Position numbers and translations under genes: made by a program
Notes under the pieces: generated by a model
Databases searched by the model: none
What the model was told of the DNA's origin: nothing
Seen by the model: only the letters and a program-made list of their open reading frames with translations
Part shown: piece after piece, positions 1 to 8,739 of the stretch
Numbering within the stretch: position 1 is the stretch's first letter
How the letters are laid out: each line of letters starts with the position of its first letter
DNA from: Trueperaceae bacterium
GTDB taxonomy: Bacteria; Deinococcota; Deinococci; Deinococcales; Trueperaceae
DNA: 33,463 nt
Reading direction: 5' to 3'
NCBI GenBank assembly: GCA_030147925.1
Contig: JASBUK010000077.1
Location: 1-33,463, forward strand

Positions 1-103
1 CAAACTGCCTGCCGCAATCTTTACACCTATAGCGCTGCTTACCATTATGAATATGACCATTCTTGACAACTGCTTTACTTTCACATGCTGGACACTTTAG
101 CAT
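1..103 (-). CDS. insA: IS1-family transposase InsA, N-terminal part (cut by window edge)
   Basis: Reading the minus strand from the ATG at 103 gives 34 residues, beginning MLKCPACESKAVVKNGH and containing RYRCKDCGRQF, before the window ends. The paired CPAC and CKDC motifs form the N-terminal zinc finger of IS1-family InsA, the DNA-binding and regulatory protein made from the first reading frame of these elements; the transposase proper is usually an InsAB' frameshift product. The rest of the element lies outside the window to the left, so I cannot tell whether it is intact. The AT-rich 104-160 stretch should hold the element end. Confidence 0.8.
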   Translation of the reverse strand, partial: MLKCPACESKAVVKNGHIHNGKQRYRCKDCGRQF

Positions 104-360
104 CTGAATAGTCTATAACATTACCTCTGGAGGACTACCGCAATTACGGTAAGGTGATTCTTAACGTTAAATCATGCTAGCAAAAGCACTAGGTAGTCTT
201 GCGTGTTATTTCTATCTTGTATCGTGTGATGTTTTATTAAAGTTGTCAGTTCACAGCAGGCAAACAGTGCACAATGCTACTTGAGGTAGCATTAGACGTA
301 ACGGGTGAACCTCTCTGTTCAAGTGCGGCCATCCTGCTTTCTGCTAAATGGGGTTGATTA
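104..360. other. Intergenic: IS1 end and duplicated gene tail
   Basis: No gene is seen. Two small inverted repeats, CCTC-TG-GAGG (124-133) and TACCG-N6-CGGTA (136-151), lie just upstream of insA and probably belong to the terminal region of the IS element. From 291 onward the sequence resembles the 3' end of the adjacent rhomboid gene: ATTAGACGTA followed by a variant of CGGATGAACC, and then a GCGGCCATC block, recur from 360. The exact end of the IS was not determined. Confidence 0.5.
291..359. repeat. Degenerate duplicate of rhomboid gene 3' end
   Basis: Positions 291-311 match 360-380 at 19 of 21 bases. Read on the minus strand they would encode the last residues of the rhomboid (FTRYV-stop against FIRYV-stop). 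A second block, GCGGCCATC, also recurs but with a changed spacing, so the copy is a diverged, rearranged duplicate about 69 bp from the original. It may be a scar of insertion or slippage beside the IS1 element. Confidence 0.55.
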
Positions 361-1914
361 TTAGACGTAGCGGATGAACCACTGCGCGGCCATCAGCAGG
401 GCGTAAATCATCAGGGTAATGCTAAATCCACCCGCGAGAAGGTCGATTCGTTTGCTTTGTGACAAACCCTGACGCGCAAAACCCCACAGCAAGCCTCCCA
501 AGACACCACCGACATGTCCCCAGAGTGACACGTTGGGAATGGCCAGGGAGAAAAGTACAATCAGTACCATCCACTGCAGCAGTGAGCGGGTAAGCAGGCG
601 ATCCTGGACAGAGTGCCCACGCAAGGTATCTGCTAATAGCGCTCCGGCAATGCCTAAAATACCGCCGGAGGCACCCACCAACACCAGCTGATCGCTGCCC
701 TGGGCCAGAACCGTTAGATAGGCGCCCATCACTGTGCCAAAGACAAAGGATGTGAGCAGGCTGCCCCAGTGTCGCCGGGCTTCGTAAAGCCGTCCGATGT
801 CAAATAAAACCCAGGCATTAAAGCCAATATGCACCAGATTGCCGTGAACAAAAGCGTAGGACAAATAGCGCCACAGCCCATCTGGGGCAGGGACACCGGG
901 TACATTGAGTAAAAATCCTGCAATGATACTGCCGACATTTTGTCCATAGCGGCGGTCAAGCCAGCTTTGCAACACAAAGGTGGCAATGATACTGAGACCC
1001 AGCGCAATGGTAGCAGGGTTTTGGCCAATCCCCCGACGCGCTACTGTGGGCAAACTTTGACCATATCGTTTAAGTTTGGCGGCAAATTTCGGCCTTAAAC
1101 CTTCAGGGGCATAGCTATAAGCTTGGGAGTACAGCTTTATGGCCAGGTCAGGACGCTGCTGACGCTCGGCGGCTTCGCCCAGAACACCTAAAACCAGATG
1201 CGAAGGCACACCGGGCAGGGGCTCTTGCAATCTGCCTCGCGCCTCTTCAAAATTTCCCTGAGCCGCCGCAATTCGTGCCCGGGTCAACTGGATACTGCGG
1301 TAGCCCAGCGGTCCCTGACCTTGTTCTTGCCAGCGACGCTGCATAGTCATGAGTTCTTGTTCGGCCTCGGCAAGCTTCTCTAAGGCGAGATAAGCCTGGG
1401 CTCGAGCAGACAGCGCCAAAAAGATGTTGTCCCCGCCTTCGGGCAAATCAAGATTCAAAACTTCGTACCAGCGTTCTTGCAAGGCATAAGCCTGAATGCG
1501 GAGAAGTTTGCCGTTTTCGTTATCAGCCGCAAACCGCAGTGCCGCCTCGGCATCCCCCTGTTGCAAAGCCACCTGGGCTAATAACTGCCCGATGGCTCTG
1601 CGCCCCTCCTCGGTCCAGTACAGTAAGCTGACCACAACTTGTACTAAAGTGTAGCGTCTGGCCCGGGACAAGGCCGTTAAGATAAGCGGCGCAAAGACAT
1701 AAAGCGGCGCCAATAAAAGCGTTAGCAACACTAGTGACGATGATAAGGTCTGTGTAAAAGAAAGCAAAACCACCGCCCCGCTGAGTAAAGTGGCCAGTAG
1801 CGTCTTTAGCGGCAACTCGCTAGTCAGCGGAGCAAGCCTTAGCATCCAACGACTGCTGTATATACCGGTGATCGCCACCAATAAGAGAAAAAGGGTAGTC
1901 TGATTCATTGTCAC
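361..1914 (-). CDS. Rhomboid intramembrane serine protease with N-terminal TPR-like region
   Basis: 517 residues. The N-terminus has hydrophobic segments at about 5-20 and 36-80. A soluble helical repeat region at about 110-285 has TPR-like character (AEAEQELMTMQ, GNFEEARGRLQ, PDLAIKLYSQAYSYAP). The C-terminal rhomboid domain spans about 300-517. Catalytic residues are visible: Ser416 in GASGG and His467 in WGHVGG, with the conserved His362 and Asn366 of VHIGFNAW. Rhomboids cleave transmembrane segments of membrane proteins inside the bilayer. The substrate is unknown; the TPR-like part could recruit a partner. The start could be GTG at 1914 or ATG at 1908; no clear ribosome-binding site separates them. 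It lies downstream of speA on the same strand with a 67-nt gap. Confidence 0.88.
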   Translation of the reverse strand: MTMNQTTLFLLLVAITGIYSSRWMLRLAPLTSELPLKTLLATLLSGAVVLLSFTQTLSSSLVLLTLLLAPLYVFAPLILTALSRARRYTLVQVVVSLLYWTEEGRRAIGQLLAQVALQQGDAEAALRFAADNENGKLLRIQAYALQERWYEVLNLDLPEGGDNIFLALSARAQAYLALEKLAEAEQELMTMQRRWQEQGQGPLGYRSIQLTRARIAAAQGNFEEARGRLQEPLPGVPSHLVLGVLGEAAERQQRPDLAIKLYSQAYSYAPEGLRPKFAAKLKRYGQSLPTVARRGIGQNPATIALGLSIIATFVLQSWLDRRYGQNVGSIIAGFLLNVPGVPAPDGLWRYLSYAFVHGNLVHIGFNAWVLFDIGRLYEARRHWGSLLTSFVFGTVMGAYLTVLAQGSDQLVLVGASGGILGIAGALLADTLRGHSVQDRLLTRSLLQWMVLIVLFSLAIPNVSLWGHVGGVLGGLLWGFARQGLSQSKRIDLLAGGFSITLMIYALLMAAQWFIRYV

Positions 1915-1981
1915 TAAGTATTGCGCATCAATGCGGCAAAGTCTTGATAGCTAGCTTGCAATAAAAACACTTCCTCTAAAC

Positions 1982-3895
1982 CTACTCTAAATAGGTATAA
2001 CCAATCAGTTCGGCGTCATAAGTGGACAGCAACTCGGCAGCGGCCTCGGCGCTGAGTGCGCCTCTTGCCAAGGCCTCGTCAATCTCCTCTTTGAGCCAGG
2101 CGTGCAGTTGTGGCGTTTCATAACCCATATTTTCAATCACCCGGCGGGCTTTCTGACCGTTTACAAAGAGCTCGAGCTCATAGTCATCTTCTCCACTGAC
2201 GCGAATATGCGCCTCATTGACCCGGCCAAAGAGATTGTGGGCATTGGCTAGTACATCCTGATAGGCCCCGGCAAGAAAAACACCCAGATAATAAGGCTCG
2301 CCGTTTTTCAGCTCATGGAGCGGCAAGGTAGTCTTGACGTCACGTAAATCGACAAATTTATTGATCTTGCCGTCGCTATCACAGCTTATGTCCACCAGGG
2401 TGGCATCGCGAGTCGGTCTTTCGGCAAGCCGACTGAGTGGCACGATGGGAAAAAGCGCCTGAATCGCCCAGTGATCCGGCAGACTCTGAAAGAGGCTGAA
2501 ATTGCACACGTATTTATCGGCTAAAAGCTTTGGTAAGCTTTCGAATTCTTCAGGGACATAGTCTAAGTCTTTGATTACCCTTTGAACCTTCATTAAGATG
2601 CGGTTATAGAGATTTTCAATGTGGGCGCGCTCGAGCAAACTCAAATAACCAAGATCAAAAAGGTTATGCATGGTGTCTTTGTTACTGGCGGCATCGTAAA
2701 AGACCTCCCGATAGTTTTTGACCGTAACGGTTGCTAAGAGCTCACGCATATCCTTAACCAGCGCGTGTTCCTCGCCCTTAATTTCCGGCAGTTCCGGGGA
2801 CTGGCGCGTAGGGCCAATCGCGTCAATGACCGGCAATACCACCACCGCATGATGGGCCGTAAGCGCCCGACCGGACTCCGTGACTACAATCGGATGCCGC
2901 GCCCTAGCCTCATTGCAAGTTTCTAGGACGGTATAGACCACCATGTCGGCATATTCCTGCAAGCTGTAGTTCGCCGAGACATAAAAGCTGGTCTTGCTGC
3001 CGTCATAATCAACCGCCAAACCACCGCCGACATCGAGGTAGTTAATGGGTGCGCCAAGCTCACGCATTTCGACATAAGCTTGTGCCGCCTCACGCACCGC
3101 CGTCTTTACCTTGCGGATATCGGTGACCTGGCTACCCACATGACAGTGAATCATCAGCAGTGAATCAAGCATGTCGAGTTCTCGTAAGCGTTCAACAACA
3201 TTCACCATTTCGGTGGCGTTTAAGCCAAACTTAGCATCATCCCCACCCGAGGCTTCCCACTGCCCGGCACCGCGGGCATGAAGTTTAAAACGCAGACCAA
3301 TGGCGGGCTTGATTCCCAGTTCTTTACTTAGGCGCAAAACCCGCTCGAGCTCACTGTATTTCTCTAGGGTAATGACTACATTTTTACCTAAACGCCTACC
3401 CCAGAGCGCCAGACGAATAAAATCATCATCTTTAAAACCGTTACAGCAAAGCAGCGCCTCAGGGTGAATATCCTGCACCAGACACAGCGCTAATTCGGCT
3501 TTGCTACCCGCCTCTAAGCCCGTTTGATAGCGAGCGCCGTACTCGGCAATTGTCTCGACCACCACCCGGCGCTGATTGACCTTAATCGGGAAAACACCTT
3601 GATAGCGGTTCTGGTAGTCAAATTTTGCAATTGCCTGAGCAAAAGACTGGTTTAAAGCCGTCAAACGGTCTTCCAAAATTTGGGGAAATCTCAGCACCAA
3701 GGGTAGTGAGCGCCCACTGAGGCGCAGGTCATCAACAATCTTGGCCAAAGAGATGCTTAAGCTCTCCTCTTTGTTTCCCACCCGCAAGAAACCACTAGCA
3801 TCAACCCAGAAATACCCGCCGCTCCAATAGGGCACCCCATAGAGCTCGGCGGCGTCAGCAAGCGAAAAGCGATTTGCAGCAATAAGCTTGTTCAA
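1982..3895 (-). CDS. speA: Biosynthetic arginine decarboxylase (SpeA)
   Basis: Converts arginine to agmatine and CO2, the first step of the agmatine route to putrescine and spermidine; cytoplasmic and PLP-dependent. The family N-terminus is clear (SLADAAELYGVPYWSGGYF). The PLP lysine is in VFPIKVNQ (Lys105 from the chosen start). The barrel motifs GLRFKLHARGAGQWEASGG, HCHVGSQ and LDVGGGLAVDYDG are present. The open frame extends to 3949, but a strong AAAGGAGG (3906-3913) lies just upstream of an in-frame TTG at 3895, giving 637 residues starting LNKLIAANRFSL, which matches usual family length. The 18 extra residues of the longer form look unlike family sequence, so TTG is preferred. It is transcribed divergently from the PKD lipoprotein gene. 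Confidence 0.93.
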   Translation of the reverse strand: MNKLIAANRFSLADAAELYGVPYWSGGYFWVDASGFLRVGNKEESLSISLAKIVDDLRLSGRSLPLVLRFPQILEDRLTALNQSFAQAIAKFDYQNRYQGVFPIKVNQRRVVVETIAEYGARYQTGLEAGSKAELALCLVQDIHPEALLCCNGFKDDDFIRLALWGRRLGKNVVITLEKYSELERVLRLSKELGIKPAIGLRFKLHARGAGQWEASGGDDAKFGLNATEMVNVVERLRELDMLDSLLMIHCHVGSQVTDIRKVKTAVREAAQAYVEMRELGAPINYLDVGGGLAVDYDGSKTSFYVSANYSLQEYADMVVYTVLETCNEARARHPIVVTESGRALTAHHAVVVLPVIDAIGPTRQSPELPEIKGEEHALVKDMRELLATVTVKNYREVFYDAASNKDTMHNLFDLGYLSLLERAHIENLYNRILMKVQRVIKDLDYVPEEFESLPKLLADKYVCNFSLFQSLPDHWAIQALFPIVPLSRLAERPTRDATLVDISCDSDGKINKFVDLRDVKTTLPLHELKNGEPYYLGVFLAGAYQDVLANAHNLFGRVNEAHIRVSGEDDYELELFVNGQKARRVIENMGYETPQLHAWLKEEIDEALARGALSAEAAAELLSTYDAELIGYTYLE

Positions 3896-4036
3896 TCCCT
3901 GTTTTCCTCCTTTATTAACATAATGCCAAACAATAAGGCCAAATCCCAATTAGGCAAATGCCCACAAGGGCGACTGTAAAAATAGCATTTCTCCGTCCAT
4001 AGAATTAGCAACTAGCCGCAAAAATACCAATCTGTT

Positions 4037-4051
4037 TTGTTGTAACAACAA
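4037..4051. promoter_or_regulatory. Inverted repeat in speA / PKD-gene divergent spacer
   Basis: TTGTTGTAACAACAA has perfect 5-bp arms around GTAAC. It sits midway in the divergent spacer (3896-4203), where a shared operator would be expected. No factor can be named. Confidence 0.3.
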
Positions 4052-4059
4052 TGAGTATT

Positions 4060-4089
4060 TTGGTCACAAAATGTGAAAGCCATTATGGT
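4060..4089 (+). promoter_or_regulatory. Possible promoter for the PKD-lipoprotein/subtilase pair
   Basis: TTGGTC and TATGGT are separated by 18 bp on the plus strand, about 115 nt upstream of the ATG at 4204. Both hexamers are imperfect matches to the sigma-70 consensus, so this is only a candidate. Confidence 0.25.
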
Positions 4090-4203
4090 TTAATGTGTAC
4101 AAGCTTAAATAGGTGAGCAAAAGAGGGGAGGTTCTTACTCACATTAAGTAGCGAATTGAGGCCCTTATTCCTTTTATTCCAATGCTCAATGAGGAGGTTA
4201 ACT

Positions 4204-6039
4204 ATGCGACTAAGCTATTTGAGAGCACTTGCCCTCATATTAGCGACTATGTTTGTATTGGCTGCCTGCACGGTCAATCAAAGACCCACGGCAAGCTTTA
4301 CCGTAGCACCTGGTAACAGCGGCGACACTACTACAGAATTCAGCTTCGATGCCAGTGGCTCGAGCGATCCCGATGGCAGCATTGCCAGTTACGAATGGGA
4401 CTTTGGTGATGGCAACACTACCTCAGGTCAAACTGTCACTTACCAGTTTGCAGCAACCGGTACTTATACCGTCAGCCTGACCGTTGCTGACGACAAAGAC
4501 CTTAAAGACATCAGCACTACGACTGTCGAAGTTCTTGAGCCTGGAACCTTGTCGGGCTATGTCGTCAACCGCAAGGCCGGCACAGCGGTAGCAGGTTCCA
4601 CCGTTACCGTCGAAGGCACCAGCCTCAGCACCACCACCGACGCCAACGGCTTTTATAGCCTTAATGTGCCCTTAGGGACAATAAACGTCGTCTTTAGCCA
4701 AAACGGCTACGCCAGCTCACGCGTCGAAGGCATCCAGGTCGAGAGTGGTCAAGCCCTTTCCTACGACACCATCCAGGCCGAAGCCTTCGATCCCTTCTTG
4801 CCCACCGCGGCTCCTACACTCGACATTGATATCAACAACGGCGACAGCATCAGCGGCGACGCTACCGATGACAGCTTTGTCGTCACCATCAGCGGCAGCA
4901 CCGTCAACCCCGAGGTAAACGGTTTTGTCTTTGCCGATGTCGGCATTGGCCAGGTGGGTGGCAGTTCCGGTTACCTAAACGGCTTTATCCCTCATGAGCG
5001 AGTCTTTGGCTTTGACGGCAGCAACACCAAAGTAAGCTTACTGGCTAGCGGCTTTGATGGCGACACCACGATTCATGTTATCGCCTACGATCAAAACAAC
5101 AACCGCACGGAAATTATTCGCTATGTCAGTATCAACAGCAGCTTTCCTGGCGGCAGCAACTTGGCTACTATCGATAACTTTGAGGCCAGCGCCGTTACCT
5201 TTGGCGATACCAGCATCTTCGGTCCGCTCGGTATTGCGGATTTAAATACCCGCGATCTGCGCACGGCCGTCAAAAACAATGATTTTGAGGCCCTGCGCAA
5301 GCAAGCACAACTTATAGAAACAGCCCAAAGCGGTTTACAAACACAAGGTTTTCTTGACGAAGTGATAACCTGGGTCGATCTGTTTTTTGACTACGACTTT
5401 AGCAGCGCCGACCTGCCCACCGCCTTTGAAATCTATCGCCAGCTAGAGGGCGAAGCCGACTTTAAACTGATTGGTCGCCTTGATCCTTCCACGGCTTATC
5501 TGGGTGGTATCACCTTTGGCTACCGCGACTCGACGCCCGCTTTGCAAGCAGGTGTTGCCACTAGCTACCGTGTCGATGCCGTAACAGGTAGTGATCGGGT
5601 AAGCTCCACTACGTTCAGCGTAACCCCGCTGCCGCCCTTCTACGTCGAGGCGGTCAGCCCGGCTAACGGCGAAAACTTCAGCTCGGTTCTACCTGATTAC
5701 GAAATGACATTTATTGACCGCAGCGACCAGGTTGTCTTTGGCGTCATAGTCTTAGACCGTGTTCAGGCGGAAGATAATTTTCTTGAATGGCTGGCCGGCT
5801 TATTTTTGGATAATACCGGCGCAACCAGTGTAGCCATCCCTCATAACTTTGACGGAACCGCCTCGACACCGACCTTACAACCCTATCACGCCTATGACTG
5901 GCAACCCGTAGCCATCACCGCCAATGCCGACTTTAGCGCCATCTCGGTGGCCGCAGACTTCTACGATCGTTTTGAAGTCGGTTTCGGTGTTGAAGACGGT
6001 CCAGTAAATACATTCCTTACCGGCGACGGCAGTTACTAG
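4204..6039 (+). CDS. PKD-domain surface lipoprotein
   Basis: A GAGGAGG site at 4191-4197 selects the ATG at 4204 over an upstream in-frame TTG. The 611-residue product starts with a lipoprotein signal peptide ending LAAC (Cys22), so it should be anchored in a membrane. Next comes a PKD domain (about 27-112; hallmarks FDASGSSDPDGS and WDFGDG). A carboxypeptidase-regulatory-like beta-sandwich follows (about 115-195; GTLSGYVVNRKAGTAVAG, DANGFYSLNVPLG). The remainder is beta-rich, Ser/Thr/Asp-rich and not recognised, with a fibronectin-like stretch near AFEIYRQLEGE. PKD domains usually mediate protein or polysaccharide binding outside the cell. It ends 9 nt before the subtilase gene, suggesting joint expression. 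Confidence 0.82.
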   Translation: MRLSYLRALALILATMFVLAACTVNQRPTASFTVAPGNSGDTTTEFSFDASGSSDPDGSIASYEWDFGDGNTTSGQTVTYQFAATGTYTVSLTVADDKDLKDISTTTVEVLEPGTLSGYVVNRKAGTAVAGSTVTVEGTSLSTTTDANGFYSLNVPLGTINVVFSQNGYASSRVEGIQVESGQALSYDTIQAEAFDPFLPTAAPTLDIDINNGDSISGDATDDSFVVTISGSTVNPEVNGFVFADVGIGQVGGSSGYLNGFIPHERVFGFDGSNTKVSLLASGFDGDTTIHVIAYDQNNNRTEIIRYVSINSSFPGGSNLATIDNFEASAVTFGDTSIFGPLGIADLNTRDLRTAVKNNDFEALRKQAQLIETAQSGLQTQGFLDEVITWVDLFFDYDFSSADLPTAFEIYRQLEGEADFKLIGRLDPSTAYLGGITFGYRDSTPALQAGVATSYRVDAVTGSDRVSSTTFSVTPLPPFYVEAVSPANGENFSSVLPDYEMTFIDRSDQVVFGVIVLDRVQAEDNFLEWLAGLFLDNTGATSVAIPHNFDGTASTPTLQPYHAYDWQPVAITANADFSAISVAADFYDRFEVGFGVEDGPVNTFLTGDGSY

Positions 6040-6048
6040 GAGGTCTGC

Positions 6049-8553
6049 ATGAAAGCTTTGCGTAATTTTGTACCATTACTGCTTGCTGTGGTGCTGGCTG
6101 CCTGTAGCAGCGTATTAAATAACCCCAGTAGCACGCCAGCACGCGAGATAACTCTCGACCCCAGTCAATCTCTGGTTGAAGGGCAATTGATTATTGGCTA
6201 TCAGCAGAATGAAGACCCGGCGCAACTAGCTGCCCGCATAGGCGCCAGTGTGCTTACCGACTGGCCGCAAATCAGCGCGGCTTTGCTACAACTGCCTGAA
6301 AATATCGGTGTTAGCAAAGCCGAGAGCATCTTTGGAAATATGCGCGGCGTACGCTATGCTCAGCCCAACAAAGTTTTCTGGAATGAACCAGAACCCAGTA
6401 CTGCAATAAACCCCACGGGCATGCTCAGTCCTACAGCGGTAATCGACGATCCAGACTTTGATAAACAGTGGCAACACCGTCAGCTCAATACCGAAGCCGC
6501 CTGGGACCTCGGTACCACCGGCCAGGACATTCGCATTGGTATTCACGACAGCTTTGTTGACCACCGTCACCCCGATCTGGTCGACAATATCCTCTACCCC
6601 GGCTATGACGGCTTTAACAGCACGCTTATCGAAGAAACCACCCCACACGACGGCATCAGTGACCACGGTAGCTCGGTTGCCGGCTCGGCTGCCGCCTCCG
6701 CTAATGCCATTGGTGGACGTGGTGTCGCCTACGAGGCCGATATTGTGCCGCTGAATATTGCCGACCCGGTATCGGGTGCGCTGGTACTAGATGCTATCGT
6801 GGATGCGGCCATCTTTGCCGTTGACGGCCCCGACGGTGCGCCTGGCGGCACTGACCGCGCCCCCGGCACCGACCCCAGCAGCGGGCCCTATGTCCATATT
6901 GTCAACATGTCCTGGGGCGGCGGCGGTTATGACCAGGCCGTAAAAGATGCTATGGATTACATGCTGGCCTTTGGCGTTACTTTAGTAACTTCGGCGGGTA
7001 ACACGCCAACCCAGAGCTACGCCGAACCCGCCTGGCACCCGGGGCTCATCACCGTAGCGGCAACCAACCCTAATGACGAACGCACCGGGTTCTCCAACCG
7101 CGGCAATTACCTAAATGTGGCTGCACCCGGGCAAAACGTGTGGGTCACTACCACCCGCTCGTGCGTCCTGGCAACACCGGACGGCTCATCTTGTACCGCG
7201 GCTGACGCCGATTACACCTTCATTAGCGGCACTTCTTTTTCAAGCCCCTTTACTGCCGGGGTAGCTGCGCTCATTCTTGACGCCAGTGCCGAGCGCGATA
7301 GTAGCGGTAACATTACTAATATCAACTTAAGCCCGGCACAAGTGCGGCAGGTGCTCGAGCAAAGCGCCTACCAACCTAACGGCGACATCTTTAACAAAGA
7401 CTTAGGCTATGGCATAGTAGACGCCGCAGCCGCCGTGACCATGGCTCTGGATAATAGCCAGTGGCCGGCGCCCGGCGCTACGCTGGTCGTTGATGCCGTC
7501 TTAGCCTCCGATACCAGCATAGGCCTTTCCAAAGTCAGCCTTTCCTTGGTGCCGCTTGACCGTGACGGCCCCACCGAATACACCCAAACCGCCGATGGCA
7601 AGTTCTGGGTCGAAGGGCAAGGACTGTTCCAGGAAATCAACCCTGGCCGTTATCTGCTAACCGCCAGTGGGCCGCATACGGCCACAACCGGTATAGAAGC
7701 GGCTACTTTTGAGAAAGTGGTCGATTTGCAAGCCGGTGCTACCACCTTTGTCACAGCCCCACTGAATGTCACACTTTTTGATGACCTCAATGAACCAAAC
7801 GACGCCGTTGCAGCAGCGACCCCAGCCACTTTAGGCACGACCACCAGGGCCAGCCTCTACAATCCCAGTAGCGGTGACGATATAGACATCTATGCCATTA
7901 GCGTCACGGCGGGAAGCAGCTACCGTGTCAACCTAGAAACCATTTCTGGTAGTTTTGATACCTATCTGCGCGTGCTGGCCGCAGACGGTACTACTGTAAT
8001 TGCCGAAAACGACAACAACCAGGCACAAAGTCTTGATTCCCTGGTCGATTTCACGGCCACAAGCACCGGCACGGTATACCTTGAGGTTACCGATATCTCG
8101 GCTTCAGACAGTCCCGGCAACGTCTATGAAATGGATATCGCCACGTTCATCGGCAGCGAAACAGAGCCTAATGGCAGTGCGGACGTTTCTGGCGCCACCA
8201 TCAGCAATGTCGACCTTGGCAATGCCCAGGCCATAGCGTTTGGCAGCGCCATCGACGCTACTTTGAGTTCAGGCACTGACGACGATATCTTTGCCGTTAC
8301 CGTCACCGCCGGTACTACTATCGTCGCCGACGTTGAAACTCTTACAGACGGTGACCCGGATACCATGATCGCCATTTACGCCGCCGATGGCAGCCAAGTC
8401 GCCTTTAACGACGACTTTACGGGACGTGAATCACGTGTTAACTACGAAGTGACTGCCGATGGTACCTACTATGTTTTGGTGGTAGCTTGGGATAATGACA
8501 CTCCCGCTACCGGTAACTACGGCCTTACCATCACCAGCCACGTCAACCCTTAG
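6049..8553 (+). CDS. Lipoprotein subtilisin-like (S8) protease with two PPC domains
   Basis: 834 residues, with an AGGAGG site before the ATG. The signal peptide ends VLAAC (Cys19). Residues about 40-110 resemble an I9-type propeptide or fervidolysin-like inhibitor (LVEGQLIIGYQQNEDPAQLA). The S8 catalytic domain spans about 130-460. Its residues are Asp167 (IHDSFVDHRHPDL), His206 (SDHGSSVAG; the family usually has HGTHVAG), oxyanion Asn318 (SAGNTP) and Ser396 (SGTSFSSPFTAG). A beta-rich linker is followed by two PPC-type domains, starting at about DDLNEPNDA and ETEPNGSAD; such domains are often removed after export. Likely an extracellular or surface protease. It follows the PKD lipoprotein gene by 9 nt, so the two probably work together. 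Confidence 0.92.
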   Translation: MKALRNFVPLLLAVVLAACSSVLNNPSSTPAREITLDPSQSLVEGQLIIGYQQNEDPAQLAARIGASVLTDWPQISAALLQLPENIGVSKAESIFGNMRGVRYAQPNKVFWNEPEPSTAINPTGMLSPTAVIDDPDFDKQWQHRQLNTEAAWDLGTTGQDIRIGIHDSFVDHRHPDLVDNILYPGYDGFNSTLIEETTPHDGISDHGSSVAGSAAASANAIGGRGVAYEADIVPLNIADPVSGALVLDAIVDAAIFAVDGPDGAPGGTDRAPGTDPSSGPYVHIVNMSWGGGGYDQAVKDAMDYMLAFGVTLVTSAGNTPTQSYAEPAWHPGLITVAATNPNDERTGFSNRGNYLNVAAPGQNVWVTTTRSCVLATPDGSSCTAADADYTFISGTSFSSPFTAGVAALILDASAERDSSGNITNINLSPAQVRQVLEQSAYQPNGDIFNKDLGYGIVDAAAAVTMALDNSQWPAPGATLVVDAVLASDTSIGLSKVSLSLVPLDRDGPTEYTQTADGKFWVEGQGLFQEINPGRYLLTASGPHTATTGIEAATFEKVVDLQAGATTFVTAPLNVTLFDDLNEPNDAVAAATPATLGTTTRASLYNPSSGDDIDIYAISVTAGSSYRVNLETISGSFDTYLRVLAADGTTVIAENDNNQAQSLDSLVDFTATSTGTVYLEVTDISASDSPGNVYEMDIATFIGSETEPNGSADVSGATISNVDLGNAQAIAFGSAIDATLSSGTDDDIFAVTVTAGTTIVADVETLTDGDPDTMIAIYAADGSQVAFNDDFTGRESRVNYEVTADGTYYVLVVAWDNDTPATGNYGLTITSHVNP

Positions 8554-8576
8554 TTAAAATCTCACCGTAAACCTTA

Positions 8577-8605
8577 AGCCCTGCCTATACGGCAGGGCTT
8601 TTTTT
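8577..8605 (+). terminator. Rho-independent terminator after the subtilase gene
   Basis: A perfect 9-bp stem, AGCCCTGCC / GGCAGGGCT, with a 5-nt TATAC loop is followed directly by a run of seven T. It lies 24 nt after the subtilase stop codon. Confidence 0.9.
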
Positions 8606-8739
8606 AGAGCTGGGTTCAGCAGAAGTTTAGCCTTCTACAAATTTATTTAGCGGTGTCATAGTCCGAATCATCTGAGTTTACACTCACGCTACGCGGTACT
8701 CCGTAAACACGAGCGGGTTTTAGAGCCACAAAGCCATAA

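Noticed and set aside
6286-6666. 126-codon open frame opposite the subtilase
   Set aside because: Antisense to the catalytic domain, with no ribosome site.
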